The translations under genes were made by a program, and so were the position numbers. 64,000 bases of DNA, taken from the NCBI RefSeq assembly GCF_003254665.1, contig NZ_QHGY01000012.1, forward strand, positions 23,626 to 87,625. The letters run 5' to 3'. Source of the DNA: Billgrantia lactosivorans. Its GTDB lineage: Bacteria; Pseudomonadota; Gammaproteobacteria; Pseudomonadales; Halomonadaceae. Each line of letters opens with the position of its first letter. Position 1 is the stretch's first letter. Below are positions 28,722 to 38,254 of this stretch, piece after piece. The notes under the pieces were generated by a model, which did not search any database, had not been told where the DNA came from, and saw nothing but the letters and a program-made list of their open reading frames with translations.

Positions 28722-30458
28722 ATGTCGGCCTTCCAGCCTGGCGGGTCGCTGCGGGTGTCGCTGGGCCAGTGTTCGGAGGCGGGGCGCAAGGCGGTCAACC
28801 AGGACTTCCACGGCGCCTACGTACCGCGTGAGCCGGAGCTCTCGCGCAAGGGCATCGTGGTGGCGCTGGCCGACGGCATCAGCAGCAGCGCGGTGAGTCG
28901 GATCGCCAGCGAAGCGGCGGTCAGGAGTTTCATCGAGGACTACTACTGCACCGCCGAGAGCTGGACGGTGAAGACCGCCGCCCAGCGGGTGCTGACGGCG
29001 GCCAACTCCTGGCTGCATGCCCAGACCCGGCGCAGCGAATACCGCTGGGACAAGGATCGCGGCTACGTCTGCACCTTCACCGCGCTGGTGCTGAAGTCGC
29101 GTACGGCACACGTCTTTCATGTCGGCGATGCACGGCTCTATCGCCTGGGCGCTCAGGGTGGCCTCGAGCCGCTGACCCGCGAGCATCGCGTCCGGGCGAC
29201 GCCGGACAGCTACTACCTCGGCCGGGCGATGGGCGCCAGCGAGCAGCTCGAGATCGACTACCTGGCCCTGCCGGTGGAGGCGGGTGAGCGCTTCCTGCTG
29301 ATGACCGATGGCGTATACGAGCACCTGGGCGAATCGCGCATGCAGGCGATTCTCGCCGAGCACGAGGCGGACCTGAACGCCGCCGCCCGCGCCCTGGTGC
29401 AGGCAGCCTTCGATGCGGGCAGCGACGACAACCTGACGGTGCAGGTGGTGCGGGTGGAGGAAGTGCCGCTGGGTCAGGCCGGGGAGATCTATTCGGGCGA
29501 GGCGAGACTGCCGTTCCCGCCGCAACTCTCGCCACGCATGTCCCTCGACGGCTATCGCATCCTGCGCCAGCTCCACGCCAGCGCGCGCAGCCATGCCTAC
29601 CTGGCCGTGGACACGGAAACCGCGGAGAAGGTCGTCATCAAGACCCTGGCGACCGAGCTGCGCGAGGATCCGGGACACGTCGAGCGCTTTCTGCTGGAGG
29701 AGTGGATCGCCCGGCGCATCGCCAGTCCCCACGTGGTCAAGGCGCATCGCTCGGTGCGCCCCCGCCGTTACCTCTACAGCGTGACCGAGTACCTCGAGGG
29801 GCGCACGCTCGCCCAGTGGTTGCGCGACGAGCCGCGCCCGGAGCTGGAGACGGTGCGTGACCTCGTCGGGCAGATCGCCCGCGGCCTGCGTGCCTTCCAT
29901 CGCCTGGAGATGGTGCACCAGGACCTGCGGCCGCAGAACGTCATGGTCGACGCCGCGGGCCACGCGACCCTCATCGACTTCGGCTCGGTGCGCGTGGCCG
30001 GCATCGCCGAAGCCCGGCCGGGGCAGGCCAACGACCCGCTGGGCACGGCCGCCTATACGGCACCGGAGTGCTTCCTCGGTGAGCCGTCCACGCCGCGCTC
30101 GGATCAGTTCTCGCTGGCGGTGATCGCCTATCATGCCCTCACCGGGGCGTTGCCCTACGGCACCGAGGTGGCCGGGTCGCGCACCCGGGCGGCCCAGCGT
30201 CGCCTCCGCTATCGCTCGGCGCTGACGCACAACCGCGACCTGCCTGGCTGGCTCGACGAGGTGCTCAGGAAGGCGCTGCATCCCAGGCCCGAACGGCGCT
30301 TCGAGGCGCTCTCCGAGTTCGTCCACGAGCTGCGCCAGCCCAGCCCCGTGTTTGTGCAGAAGCGTCGTCCGCCGCTGATCGAGCGCGATCCCGTGCGCTT
30401 CTGGCAGGGGCTTGCCGCACTGCTGGCGCTTCTGGTGCTCGCGCTGCTGCTCGAATGA
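28722..30458 (+). CDS. Fusion of PP2C-like phosphatase and Ser/Thr protein kinase, membrane anchored
   Basis: 578-residue protein. Residues about 10-240 form a PP2C-like phosphatase (NQDFHGAY, VVALADGISSS, VFHVGDARLYRL, LLMTDGVYEHL, GSDDNLTVQVV), with the aspartates expected for the metal site. Residues about 270-540 form a kinase domain: VVIKTLATEL with the ATP lysine, VHQDLRPQNVMVD as the catalytic loop (HQD in place of HRD), IDFGSVR as the DFG motif and GTAAYTAPE. A C-terminal hydrophobic helix (about 560-576) anchors it. The gene starts one base after the nirC stop, so it is cotranscribed and coupled. This suggests phosphorylation control of nitrite or nitrate uptake, but its target is unknown. 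Confidence 0.9.
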   Translation: MSAFQPGGSLRVSLGQCSEAGRKAVNQDFHGAYVPREPELSRKGIVVALADGISSSAVSRIASEAAVRSFIEDYYCTAESWTVKTAAQRVLTAANSWLHAQTRRSEYRWDKDRGYVCTFTALVLKSRTAHVFHVGDARLYRLGAQGGLEPLTREHRVRATPDSYYLGRAMGASEQLEIDYLALPVEAGERFLLMTDGVYEHLGESRMQAILAEHEADLNAAARALVQAAFDAGSDDNLTVQVVRVEEVPLGQAGEIYSGEARLPFPPQLSPRMSLDGYRILRQLHASARSHAYLAVDTETAEKVVIKTLATELREDPGHVERFLLEEWIARRIASPHVVKAHRSVRPRRYLYSVTEYLEGRTLAQWLRDEPRPELETVRDLVGQIARGLRAFHRLEMVHQDLRPQNVMVDAAGHATLIDFGSVRVAGIAEARPGQANDPLGTAAYTAPECFLGEPSTPRSDQFSLAVIAYHALTGALPYGTEVAGSRTRAAQRRLRYRSALTHNRDLPGWLDEVLRKALHPRPERRFEALSEFVHELRQPSPVFVQKRRPPLIERDPVRFWQGLAALLALLVLALLLE

Positions 30459-30607
30459 GTTTCGTCGCGCCGGTTGCCGCTGGGCCCGCGAACCGAGCGG
30501 GCGAAGTTCCGCGGCGTGAGCCGCCTCTTCGACATCTGCTAGGCTGACTCCTGCGGGCGCCTGGAATGGCGCGATGCGGCAAATGCCGCGGCTGGCAAGG
30601 AGCTCCC

Positions 30608-31678
30608 ATGGCCGACAAGGAGGAGAGCGGCACCGAAACGCTTTCGCGCTACACCCGGCGCGTGATGATCGCCATCGGGCTCGTGGCCCTCGTGGCGGTA
30701 TTGCTGTACTTCGCCAGCAAGCTCATCCATGTGCTGCTGCTGGTCTTCGCCGGCATCTTGACGGCCGTGGCCATCGATGGGGTGGTGCGGCTGTGCCGAC
30801 GCTTCTTGCCGATCGGCCGACGCTGGGCGCTGGTCACGGCGCTGCTGCTGATCTGCCTGGTGCTGGGCGGGCTGGGTGCGCTGATCGGCCCGCGCCTGGC
30901 GGAGCAGCTACCGCAGCTCGTCCAGCAGCTCCCGGAGGCCATTCGTCGCCTCATGGCAGCGGTTCAGGGGCTGCCCGGCGTCGAGGCGGCCCTGCAGCAG
31001 TTCGACGACCCCGCAAGCCTGGTCGGACAGCCCGTGCTGGACCGCCTGTCCACCGCCATCTCCACCACTTTCGGTGCGCTCACGAATTTCCTGCTGGTCC
31101 TCTTGATCGGCTTCTACCTGGTTCTCAGCCCGCGCCAGTACCTGAGCCGGCTGGTGCTGCTGTGCCCGCCCGCTCGGCGCGAACGACTGCATCAGGTGCT
31201 GAGCCTGCAGGGGCGCTCGCTGCGGCTGTGGCTGGTGAGCCGGCTGATCTCCATGCTGTTCGTCGGTGTCGGCGTTGCCCTCGGCTTGGTGATCATGGGC
31301 GTGCCGATGGCGGGCGCGCTGGGGCTGATCGCGGGTCTGCTCTCTTTCATCCCGTACCTGGGGCCGATCCTCGGCGCCATCCCGACGATACTGATCGCCT
31401 TTCTCGAAGCGCCCGTGCTGGCTCTCTATGCCATCGGACTCTACGTGATCATCGAGACGCTGGAGTCGAACATCGTCATGCCGCTGGCGGCCAGGGAGAT
31501 GGTCAGCCTGCCGCCGGCCTTTACCGTGGTGGTCCAGCTCGCCGGTGCGGCGGTGGCGGGGGTGGCCGGGGTCATGCTGGCGACGCCCATTGCGGTGGTG
31601 GCGGTCGTCGCCGTGCAGATGCTCTATATCGAGGACGTGCTCGGCGACCGGGTCGACGTGCTGGGGCAGCGCGAGTGA
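30608..31678 (+). CDS. AI-2E family transporter (PerM-like)
   Basis: 356-residue polytopic membrane protein of the AI-2 exporter/PerM family. It has hydrophobic spans near 20-70, a soluble helical segment (LAEQLPQLVQQLPEAIRRL) at about 95-115, and C-terminal spans containing LLSFIPYLGPILGAIPTIL and the family segment GLYVIIETLESNIVMPL. The start at 30608 is chosen because AAGGAG lies about five bases upstream; the open frame extends 14 codons further. It is separated from the kinase gene by about 150 bases and probably independent. Members export small molecules or act as Na+/H+ antiporters; the substrate here is unknown. Confidence 0.88.
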   Translation: MADKEESGTETLSRYTRRVMIAIGLVALVAVLLYFASKLIHVLLLVFAGILTAVAIDGVVRLCRRFLPIGRRWALVTALLLICLVLGGLGALIGPRLAEQLPQLVQQLPEAIRRLMAAVQGLPGVEAALQQFDDPASLVGQPVLDRLSTAISTTFGALTNFLLVLLIGFYLVLSPRQYLSRLVLLCPPARRERLHQVLSLQGRSLRLWLVSRLISMLFVGVGVALGLVIMGVPMAGALGLIAGLLSFIPYLGPILGAIPTILIAFLEAPVLALYAIGLYVIIETLESNIVMPLAAREMVSLPPAFTVVVQLAGAAVAGVAGVMLATPIAVVAVVAVQMLYIEDVLGDRVDVLGQRE

Positions 31679-31690
31679 ACGCCGGAAAGG

Positions 31691-31716
31691 GCCGGGCCCG
31701 CCGACACGGGCCCGGC
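31691..31716. terminator. Bidirectional terminator stem between convergent genes
   Basis: GCCGGGCCCG and CGGGCCCGGC form a perfect 10-base stem with a 6-base loop between the ends of the AI-2E gene and the convergent peroxiredoxin gene. There is no long T run, so its termination strength is uncertain. Confidence 0.5.
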
Positions 31717-31722
31717 GGGGGA

Positions 31723-32205
31723 TTACGCGAGGTGGGCCAGCACGGTATCGACGCTGCTCTTGTCGACCACGCCGCGCTCGGTGTCGATGCCCACGTAAGT
31801 CACCACGCCGTCCTCGGCGATCAGCGCGAAGCGAAGGCTGCGCACGCCCATGCCGGCACCGCTGGCGTCCTTCTCCATGCCCAGGGCGCGGGTCAGCTCG
31901 GCGTTGCCGTCGGCCAGCATCAGGATCGCCTCGGCGTTCTGATCCTTCTGCCAGGCACGCATGACGAAGGCGTCGTTGACCGCCATGCAGGCCAGGGTGT
32001 CGGCCTTCTCCAGCACCTTGTCGGCCTTGATCACGAAGCCCGGCATGTGGGTGTTGGAGCAGCCGGGGGTGAAGGCGCCGGGCACGCCGAACAGCACCAC
32101 GCGCTTGCCGGCGAACAGTTCGCCCGTGGAGATGTCCTCGGGCCCGTCGGGGCCGTTGGTCTTGAGGGTGACGTCGGGAATCTTGTCGCCTACGGAAATG
32201 GGCAT
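31723..32205 (-). CDS. Peroxiredoxin, Prx5 type
   Basis: 160-residue thiol peroxidase of the Prx5/redoxin family, reducing hydrogen peroxide and organic peroxides in the cytoplasm. The peroxidatic cysteine is about Cys49, in PGAFTPGCSNTHMPGF. A second cysteine lies in TLACMAVND at about 75, and family segments AWQKDQ and FALIAEDGVV follow. I choose the ATG at 32205 (MPISVGDKIP), which has GGAG six bases upstream; an upstream in-frame ATG adds four residues. It is convergent with the AI-2E gene and may depend on glutathione or glutaredoxin. Confidence 0.9.
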   Translation of the reverse strand: MPISVGDKIPDVTLKTNGPDGPEDISTGELFAGKRVVLFGVPGAFTPGCSNTHMPGFVIKADKVLEKADTLACMAVNDAFVMRAWQKDQNAEAILMLADGNAELTRALGMEKDASGAGMGVRSLRFALIAEDGVVTYVGIDTERGVVDKSSVDTVLAHLA

Positions 32206-32284
32206 GGGCGGCTCCATGTGGTGTCTGGGTTAGCGATACTGTAGCGCAGTTTGGCGTCCTGGCACGTAGCCGAGTGTAGCCCGG

Positions 32285-32707
32285 CTAGCTGCCCTGGTAG
32301 GCATCGAAGACTTCCTGGCCGGTCATGTCGCGGGTCTCGTTGGCGAAGCGGTAGTACTCCGGCTTCTGATCGATGAAGATCTGGCTGTCGAAGCTCCACG
32401 CCTCGCCGCCGTCGACCAGCCCCACCGGAATGGCGTAGTGGTTGCCGGTCTTGAGGCGGTAGAAGAGATGGGTGCCACAGCGACGGCAGAAGCCGCGTTC
32501 GGCCCAGTCCGACGAGGCATAGACCGTGATGTTCTCCTCGCCCTCGATCTCGACGTCGCTGACCGATTCCAGCGCCAGCAGGGGGCCGCCGCCCCAGGTG
32601 CGGCACATGCCGCAGTGGCAGGCGCCGACGTTCTGCTTGTTGACTGCCACGGCGACCTTCACTGCGCCGCACAGGCAGCTGCCGCGTGCATTCATGCCAT
32701 CCTTCAT
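32285..32707 (-). CDS. GFA family protein (CENP-V/GFA zinc-binding fold)
   Basis: 140-residue protein of the glutathione-dependent formaldehyde-activating (GFA) family. Zinc ligands are visible as CLCGAVKV at about 10-17, ACHCGMCRTWGG at about 28-39 and FCRRCGTHLFY at about 72-82. The start at 32707 has GAGGAG upstream. Most GFA-family members are not proven formaldehyde enzymes, so the biochemical role is open. It is followed after 79 bases by the peroxiredoxin gene in the same direction; the two may be expressed together. Confidence 0.88.
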   Translation of the reverse strand: MKDGMNARGSCLCGAVKVAVAVNKQNVGACHCGMCRTWGGGPLLALESVSDVEIEGEENITVYASSDWAERGFCRRCGTHLFYRLKTGNHYAIPVGLVDGGEAWSFDSQIFIDQKPEYYRFANETRDMTGQEVFDAYQGS

Positions 32708-32819
32708 GTCGTGCTCCTCTCGTCGTGGGAGATCGTCGTGGAAGCTGCGGGGGCGACCCGCCCAAGTCAACAGTGTAGTTGCAGGAGCCCCGCCCTTACC
32801 GCCTTTGCCCGCCCCCGGT

Positions 32820-33710
32820 TCACTCCACCGCATGTTCCCGAATCAGCGCGCGCAGCGCCGCGGCGGCGGCCGAGAGGGGATGGCGGGGGCGCAGGACGAT
32901 GCCCAGCGGACGGCTGACGTCCGGCGTCGTCAGCGGCCGGTATGCGATGCCGTCGGTGGCGATCTGGCGAAAGCTGAGCTGCGGCAGCACGCTGATGCCG
33001 AGGCCGGCGGCGACCATGCGCCCCACGGTGGCGATCTGGCTGGCGTCGCACAGGATCGATAGCGGGGCGCCCACCTCGGCCATGATGCGGTCGATGTCCT
33101 GGCGCGAGCTGGAGAGCCGGCTGATGCCGATGAAGGGGTGTCCGGCGAGCTGTGCCCACTGCACGCTGCGCTGCTCCAGCAGCGGGTGGCCGCTGGGGCA
33201 GACCGCCACGTAGCGATCGACCAGCACCGGTTCGAAGGCCAGTTCCTCGCTGTCGTGTGGCGCCACCGACAGTCCCAGGTCGGCGCGGCCCTCGCGTACC
33301 AGCTGGCTGACCTGTTCGGCCAGCACGTCATGCAGGCTCAGGTTGATGCGCGGGTAGCGGGCATGGAAGGCGGCGATGATGCCGGGCAGCAGCCCCGCCG
33401 CCAGGGTGGGCAGGGCGGCCACCGTGACCTTGCCGCGTTGCTTGGAGAAGCGCTCCTCGAGATCCTCGAAGGCCTCGGACCAGTCGTGCAGCAGGCGCAC
33501 CGCCACCGGCAGGAAGGCCTCGCCCTCGGGCGTCAGGCCGAGCTGGCGCGTGGTGCGCGAGAACAGCGCGCCGCCGACGGCTTCCTCCAGCTTGCGCAGG
33601 GCGATGGAGATCGCCGGCTGGGAGAGGTGGATGCGTTCGCTGGCCTCGGCCAGGCTGCTCGACTGGGCCACGGCGACGAAGGCACGCAGCTGCTTGATAC
33701 TGGGTTTCAT
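32820..33710 (-). CDS. LysR family transcriptional regulator of the TAXI-TRAP operon
   Basis: 296-residue LysR regulator with an N-terminal helix-turn-helix (MKPSIKQLRAFVAVAQSSSLAEAS, then LSQPAISIALRKLEEAVG) and an effector-binding domain (about 90-290). It is divergent from the TAXI-type binding protein gene across a 133-base AT-rich gap, so it is the likely regulator of the transporter and AtuA-like genes. The effector is unknown. The ATG is the first in frame and at the usual distance from the helix-turn-helix. Confidence 0.92.
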   Translation of the reverse strand: MKPSIKQLRAFVAVAQSSSLAEASERIHLSQPAISIALRKLEEAVGGALFSRTTRQLGLTPEGEAFLPVAVRLLHDWSEAFEDLEERFSKQRGKVTVAALPTLAAGLLPGIIAAFHARYPRINLSLHDVLAEQVSQLVREGRADLGLSVAPHDSEELAFEPVLVDRYVAVCPSGHPLLEQRSVQWAQLAGHPFIGISRLSSSRQDIDRIMAEVGAPLSILCDASQIATVGRMVAAGLGISVLPQLSFRQIATDGIAYRPLTTPDVSRPLGIVLRPRHPLSAAAAALRALIREHAVE

Positions 33711-33843
33711 TTAGAAAGTAAAACACAATTTAAAAACTATTCAATATACAAAATTAACGCCTCGATCCATGCTGTTGCTTGGGGCAGAACCCCAACGCAA
33801 CTCGACAACAACAAGCCCGCCCGCTGGGCTCAAGGAGCCACTC

Positions 33844-34818
33844 ATGAAGCCAACCGCAAAGACCCTTCTGACCGCCATGACGGCCGGTGCCACTCTGCTC
33901 TTCAATGCCGCCAGCGTACAGGCCGACGAGCGCCTCCTGATCGGTTCGACATCCAGCTCCTCGAGCCACTACAGCTATTTCGTCGCGCTCAACCAGATCA
34001 TCAACGATAACGTCGAGGGAGTGAGTTCCTCGGTAACCGAGACCGGCGCTACCGTCGACAACCTGAAGCGCATGAGCCGCGGCCAGATCGACCTGGGTCT
34101 GGTGACGACCAATACCGGCTATCAGGCCGCCGAAGGGCTGGGGGATTTCGAGGGCCGCCCGGTGGAAAGCCAGCTGCTTTGGGTCTACACCATGGCACCC
34201 CAGAACGTGGTGGTGCGCGAGGACGCGGATGTCGACAGCCTGGAGGCCCTGGAGGGGGTGCGCTTCAATCCCGGCATTACCGGTTCGGCCACCGAGAGCA
34301 CCACCGAGGCCGTGATGGAGGCGCTCGGCATCGCTCCCGACTACGTGCGCGGCTCGACCGGCGACGTGGTCGATTCGATCAAGGACGACCGGGTAGCCGG
34401 TTATGTGAAATCCGGCGTGGGCGAGAAACTCGACGGCTCGACCATGGACATCGCCACCTCGACCCCGATCCGCGTGCTGTCATTGACCGACGAGCAGGCC
34501 GATACGCTGCGCGAGGAGATGAAGGACATCGCCGTGGTCGACATCCCCGAAGGCGCCGGCGATGACATTCCCGCCTATACCACCTGGGCCTTCGGCGTGG
34601 CCGTGCATGCCACCCCGGACCTCGACGAGGAGATCGCCTACCAGATCGTCAAGGCCGCCATGGAGGACCAGGAAGTCCAGGCCAATGCCTTCTCGGCCAT
34701 CGAGGACGCCGATCTCGCCGACATGACCATGAAGGTGGGCACGGTGGCCCTGCATCCCGGTGCGGCCCGCTACTTCGAAGAGCAAGGCGTGGAGATCCCC
34801 GACGCACTGCAACCCTGA
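33844..34818 (+). CDS. TAXI family TRAP transporter solute-binding protein
   Basis: 324-residue periplasmic receptor of the TAXI type. A signal peptide occupies about residues 1-27 (ending SVQA). The mature part begins LLIGSTSSSSSHYSYF and contains VTETGATVDNLKRMSRGQIDLGLVTTNTGYQA, typical of TAXI receptors. AAGGAG precedes the ATG. It is followed by a fused TRAP permease gene, as is standard for TAXI systems, and then by two AtuA-like genes. The ligand is unknown; TAXI receptors are often reported for glutamate-like or organic acid substrates. Confidence 0.92.
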   Translation: MKPTAKTLLTAMTAGATLLFNAASVQADERLLIGSTSSSSSHYSYFVALNQIINDNVEGVSSSVTETGATVDNLKRMSRGQIDLGLVTTNTGYQAAEGLGDFEGRPVESQLLWVYTMAPQNVVVREDADVDSLEALEGVRFNPGITGSATESTTEAVMEALGIAPDYVRGSTGDVVDSIKDDRVAGYVKSGVGEKLDGSTMDIATSTPIRVLSLTDEQADTLREEMKDIAVVDIPEGAGDDIPAYTTWAFGVAVHATPDLDEEIAYQIVKAAMEDQEVQANAFSAIEDADLADMTMKVGTVALHPGAARYFEEQGVEIPDALQP

Positions 34819-34928
34819 CCAAGCGGCCTATCGGACTTGACATGGATCGGCTGCGAACCCGTTTCTCTCGCAGCGGCCGGTCAAGCCCGACAGGCGGCTA
34901 GCGACGCCCGGCCGGGAGGCTGCAAGAC

Positions 34929-36839
34929 ATGCGCGAGTATCTGACCAAGGCGCTGGCCCTGACACTGGGCGCCTTCATTCTCTATACCTCGGCGACCGGC
35001 GCCTTCGAGAGCCTGGTGCAGCGCGGCATCTTCCTGGCGCTGGTGCTGGTCCTGGGGCTGGTGATCTACCCGCTGGGGGGCGGCCGTCGCTGGCGGCCGC
35101 TCGGTCTGGCCGTCGATCTGGTCTTGGCCGCAGGCGTGGTGACGGCCTGCGGCTATGTGGTCGTCAACTATGAGAGGATCCTGGTCGAACTGCCCTGGGC
35201 GACGTTCCAGGACTTGTTGATGACCGGCGTGCTGCTGGTGGCGATCCTCGAGATTTCGCGCCGGGCGATCGGCGTGATGTTCCCATTGTTGGTGGTGGCA
35301 GGCCTGGCGTATGCCTACTTCGGCAGCGCCATTCCCGGGGCGCTGGGCCATCGCGGCTTCGACGAGGCCTACATCACCGAAACGATCTTTCTCGGTGACC
35401 GGGGCGTCTGGGGCATGCTGGTCGGCGTGGCGGCAACGACCATCGCCGCCTTCGTGCTGTTCGGCAGCCTTTTGCTGCACTCCGGCGGCGGCCAGACCTT
35501 CATGGATCTGGCGATGCGCATCAGTGGGCGCTCGCCGGGCGGGGCGGCCAAGGTCGCCACGGTAGCCTCGGGTCTGTTCGGCATGGTCAGCGGCAGTGCG
35601 GTGGCCAACGTCGCCACCACCGGCAATTTCACCATTCCCATGATGAAGCGCCTGCACTATCCCGCGCCGCTGGCCGCCGGGGTGGAGTCGGTGGCCTCGA
35701 CCGGCGGCCAGATCGCCCCGCCGATCCTCGGGGCGGCGGCCTTCATCATGGCCGAGCTGATCGGCGAGAGTTACGTGCGCATCGCCGCGGCGGCGCTACT
35801 GCCGGCGGTATTGTTCTACCTGGGCGTGTTCGTGACCATCCACTTGATCGCCAAGCGGCGCGGCCTCAAGGTGGTGCCGGACGACGAGATGCCCAGTTGG
35901 GTCTCGATCCTGCGCGCCGAACGCCTTGTTCCGATTCTCGGTGCCCTGGGCGGGTTGTTCACCGGGGTGGCGCTGGGGCGTTCGATCCAGACCGCTGCCT
36001 TCTATGGCATCCTGATGACGGTGCTGACCTTCGTGCCCTTCGCCTTGCTGGCCCGGATGCCGCTGCGCACGATCGCCGGCAAGCTGCTGGCAGGATTGAT
36101 GGATGCCGGCAAGGGCATGGTGATCATCGGCGTGCTGCTCGCCGGGGCACAGATCCTGGTGGCAATGATCGGCCTCACCGGCATCGGCGTGACCCTGGCC
36201 GGGCTGATCGTGAGCCTCGGCGGCGAGTCGCTGTTCCTGGTTGCACTGATTGTGGGTGGCGTGTGCCTGATTCTGGGCATGGGTATTCCCACTACCGCCG
36301 CTTATGTGCTGGTCGCCTCGGTGCTGGCCCCGGCATTGACCAAGATCGGCATCGAGCCACTGATCGCTCATCTGTTCGTATTCTATTTCGCCACCCTCTC
36401 GGTGATCACGCCACCGGTCTGTGTGGCGGTATTCGTCGCCTCGGGCATCGCCCAGACTCACTGGCTTCCTTCGGCAGGCGAGGCCGTGCGCCTGGCGGCG
36501 GCGATCTACGTGATCCCCTTCCTGCTGTTGATCTATCCGGCCCTGGCCGGCTTCGGCAGCGGCCTGGAGATCGTGCTGGCCAGTTGCCAGGGCGTGGTGT
36601 TCGTGTTCGCCTTCGCCGCGCTGATGTCGCGGGTGGCAGTCACCGGCCATCGGCTGCTGGACGTGGCCGGGCTGCTCCTGGTGGTGGGCCTGGCGCTGAT
36701 CCCCGGCTGGCTGACCACGACCGGGGCTCTGCTGCTGCTGCTGGCGCTCTTCGCCAGGCGTCGCCAGCGCCTGGCAGCGTCACCCCACGAGGATACGCCG
36801 CGCGCCCGCGGCATGCCGGCCAAGGAGACGCACTCATGA
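34929..36839 (+). CDS. TRAP transporter fused permease (4TM/12TM)
   Basis: 636-residue inner-membrane protein with the DctQ-like four-helix region (about 1-120) fused to the DctM-like twelve-helix region. Signature segments include GLFGMVSGSAVANVATTGNFTIP at about 215-237, EEW-free loop GGQIAPPILGAAAFIMAE and GMGIPTTAAYVLVASVLAPAL. This is the usual partner of TAXI receptors. The driving force is probably sodium, as in other TRAP systems of halophiles. Its stop overlaps the ATG of the AtuA-like gene by four bases. Confidence 0.92.
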   Translation: MREYLTKALALTLGAFILYTSATGAFESLVQRGIFLALVLVLGLVIYPLGGGRRWRPLGLAVDLVLAAGVVTACGYVVVNYERILVELPWATFQDLLMTGVLLVAILEISRRAIGVMFPLLVVAGLAYAYFGSAIPGALGHRGFDEAYITETIFLGDRGVWGMLVGVAATTIAAFVLFGSLLLHSGGGQTFMDLAMRISGRSPGGAAKVATVASGLFGMVSGSAVANVATTGNFTIPMMKRLHYPAPLAAGVESVASTGGQIAPPILGAAAFIMAELIGESYVRIAAAALLPAVLFYLGVFVTIHLIAKRRGLKVVPDDEMPSWVSILRAERLVPILGALGGLFTGVALGRSIQTAAFYGILMTVLTFVPFALLARMPLRTIAGKLLAGLMDAGKGMVIIGVLLAGAQILVAMIGLTGIGVTLAGLIVSLGGESLFLVALIVGGVCLILGMGIPTTAAYVLVASVLAPALTKIGIEPLIAHLFVFYFATLSVITPPVCVAVFVASGIAQTHWLPSAGEAVRLAAAIYVIPFLLLIYPALAGFGSGLEIVLASCQGVVFVFAFAALMSRVAVTGHRLLDVAGLLLVVGLALIPGWLTTTGALLLLLALFARRRQRLAASPHEDTPRARGMPAKETHS

Positions 36840-38254
36840 CCTTCCTGTTGGGCAGCGGGGCCGGCTTCTCCGGCGATCGCACCGATGCGGCGATTCCCGT
36901 CGTCGCCGAGCTGATTCGCCGCGGCCAGCCCTCCGCGCTGATCTTCGAGACCCTGGGCGAGCGCACCCTGGCGGCAGCCCATCGCGCCCTGCGCGACGAC
37001 CCCGCGGCGGGTTACGAGCCGCTGTTGGAAGAGCTGCTTACGCCGGTGCTCGACGACTGCCTGACGCATGGCATCGCCATCCTCGGCAACTTCGGCGCGG
37101 CCAATCCGGACGGTGCCTGTCGCATCGTGGCCGAGCTGGCCGCCGGCACCGAGCGGGGCAAGGCGAGCATCGGCCGGGTGCAGGGCGACGACATCCGCGC
37201 GCGCCTCGGTGAACTGGACCTCGAGCGCTGGGAGGCGGAGAACCGCGAATTGCCCGGCGAGGAGGCGCTGATCTCGGCCAACGTCTATCTCGGCGCGGCG
37301 CCCCTGGTCGAGGCCCTCGCGCTCGGCGCTGAGGTGGTGGTCAGCGGCCGGGTGGCCGATCCGGCGCTGTTCCTGGCGCCGCTGATGCATCACTTCGGCT
37401 GGGCCTGGGACGACTGGGACCGCCTGGCCGCCGGCATGATGGCCGGCCACCTGGGCGAGTGCGGGGCGCAGGTCACCGGCGGCTATTTCGCCGACCCCGG
37501 CTGCAAGGAGGTGCCAGACCTGGCACGGGTCGGCTATCCGATCATCGAGGTGGAGGAGGATGGCCGCCTGGTGGTGACCAAGCCCGCCGGCACCGGTGGC
37601 ATGGTCACCGCGCGCACGGTCAAGGAGCAGTTGCTCTACGAGGTGCATGACCCGGCCAACTACCTGACCCCCGACGTGGTGGTGGACCTCTCCGCCGTGC
37701 GGGTGGAGGAGCTCGGCCGCGACCGGGTGGCGGTAACCGGCATTCGCGGCAAGCCGGCGCCGCAGCGGCTCAAGACCACCGTCTGCTACGAGGGCGGCTG
37801 GCAGGGCGAGGCGGAGATCTCCTACGCCGGGCCCAACGCCCTGGCCCGCGCCCGGCTCGCCGCCGAGGTGCTGCGCGAGCGGCTGACGTTCCGGGCGCCG
37901 CCGGAGCTGCGCTCGCGGCTGGACATCGTCGGCCACGCCAGCGTATTCGACAGCGATGCCGGCGACCTGCAGCGCACGCTGCCAGGCGGCGTCGGCGGCG
38001 ACTACCGCCTGCGCCTGGCCGTCGAGCATGCCGAGCGGCGCTGGGTGGAGCGTGCCACCCAGGAGCTGCTGGCGCTCTACTGCGCCGGCCCGGCCGGTGG
38101 CGGCGGGGTGCGTCGCCAGTTCCAGCGGCGCGTGTGCACGGCCTCCTACCTGGTCAGACGCGGCGACGTGAACGCCTGCGCCACCCTGTTCGATGCCACT
38201 CTTTTCGAGACGAAGATGGCCAGTCAGAGGAGGGCTACCCATGCCGTATCCTGA
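36836..38254 (+). CDS. AtuA-like protein (DUF1446 family)
   Basis: 472-residue protein of the acyclic terpene utilisation AtuA/DUF1446 family. Recognisable segments are GSGAGFSGDRTDAA near the N-terminus, LGNFGAANPDGA near 82-93, SGRVADPALFLAPL near 173-186, GHLGECGAQVTGGYFADPG near 202-220 and KPAGTGGMVTARTVKEQLLYEV near 246-267. The AtuA family name comes from Pseudomonas geraniol/citronellol degradation, but the reaction is unknown. The ATG overlaps the TRAP permease stop (ATGA), so transporter and enzyme are translationally coupled. The C-terminal AtuA domain is encoded by the next gene. Confidence 0.85.
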   Translation: MTFLLGSGAGFSGDRTDAAIPVVAELIRRGQPSALIFETLGERTLAAAHRALRDDPAAGYEPLLEELLTPVLDDCLTHGIAILGNFGAANPDGACRIVAELAAGTERGKASIGRVQGDDIRARLGELDLERWEAENRELPGEEALISANVYLGAAPLVEALALGAEVVVSGRVADPALFLAPLMHHFGWAWDDWDRLAAGMMAGHLGECGAQVTGGYFADPGCKEVPDLARVGYPIIEVEEDGRLVVTKPAGTGGMVTARTVKEQLLYEVHDPANYLTPDVVVDLSAVRVEELGRDRVAVTGIRGKPAPQRLKTTVCYEGGWQGEAEISYAGPNALARARLAAEVLRERLTFRAPPELRSRLDIVGHASVFDSDAGDLQRTLPGGVGGDYRLRLAVEHAERRWVERATQELLALYCAGPAGGGGVRRQFQRRVCTASYLVRRGDVNACATLFDATLFETKMASQRRATHAVS

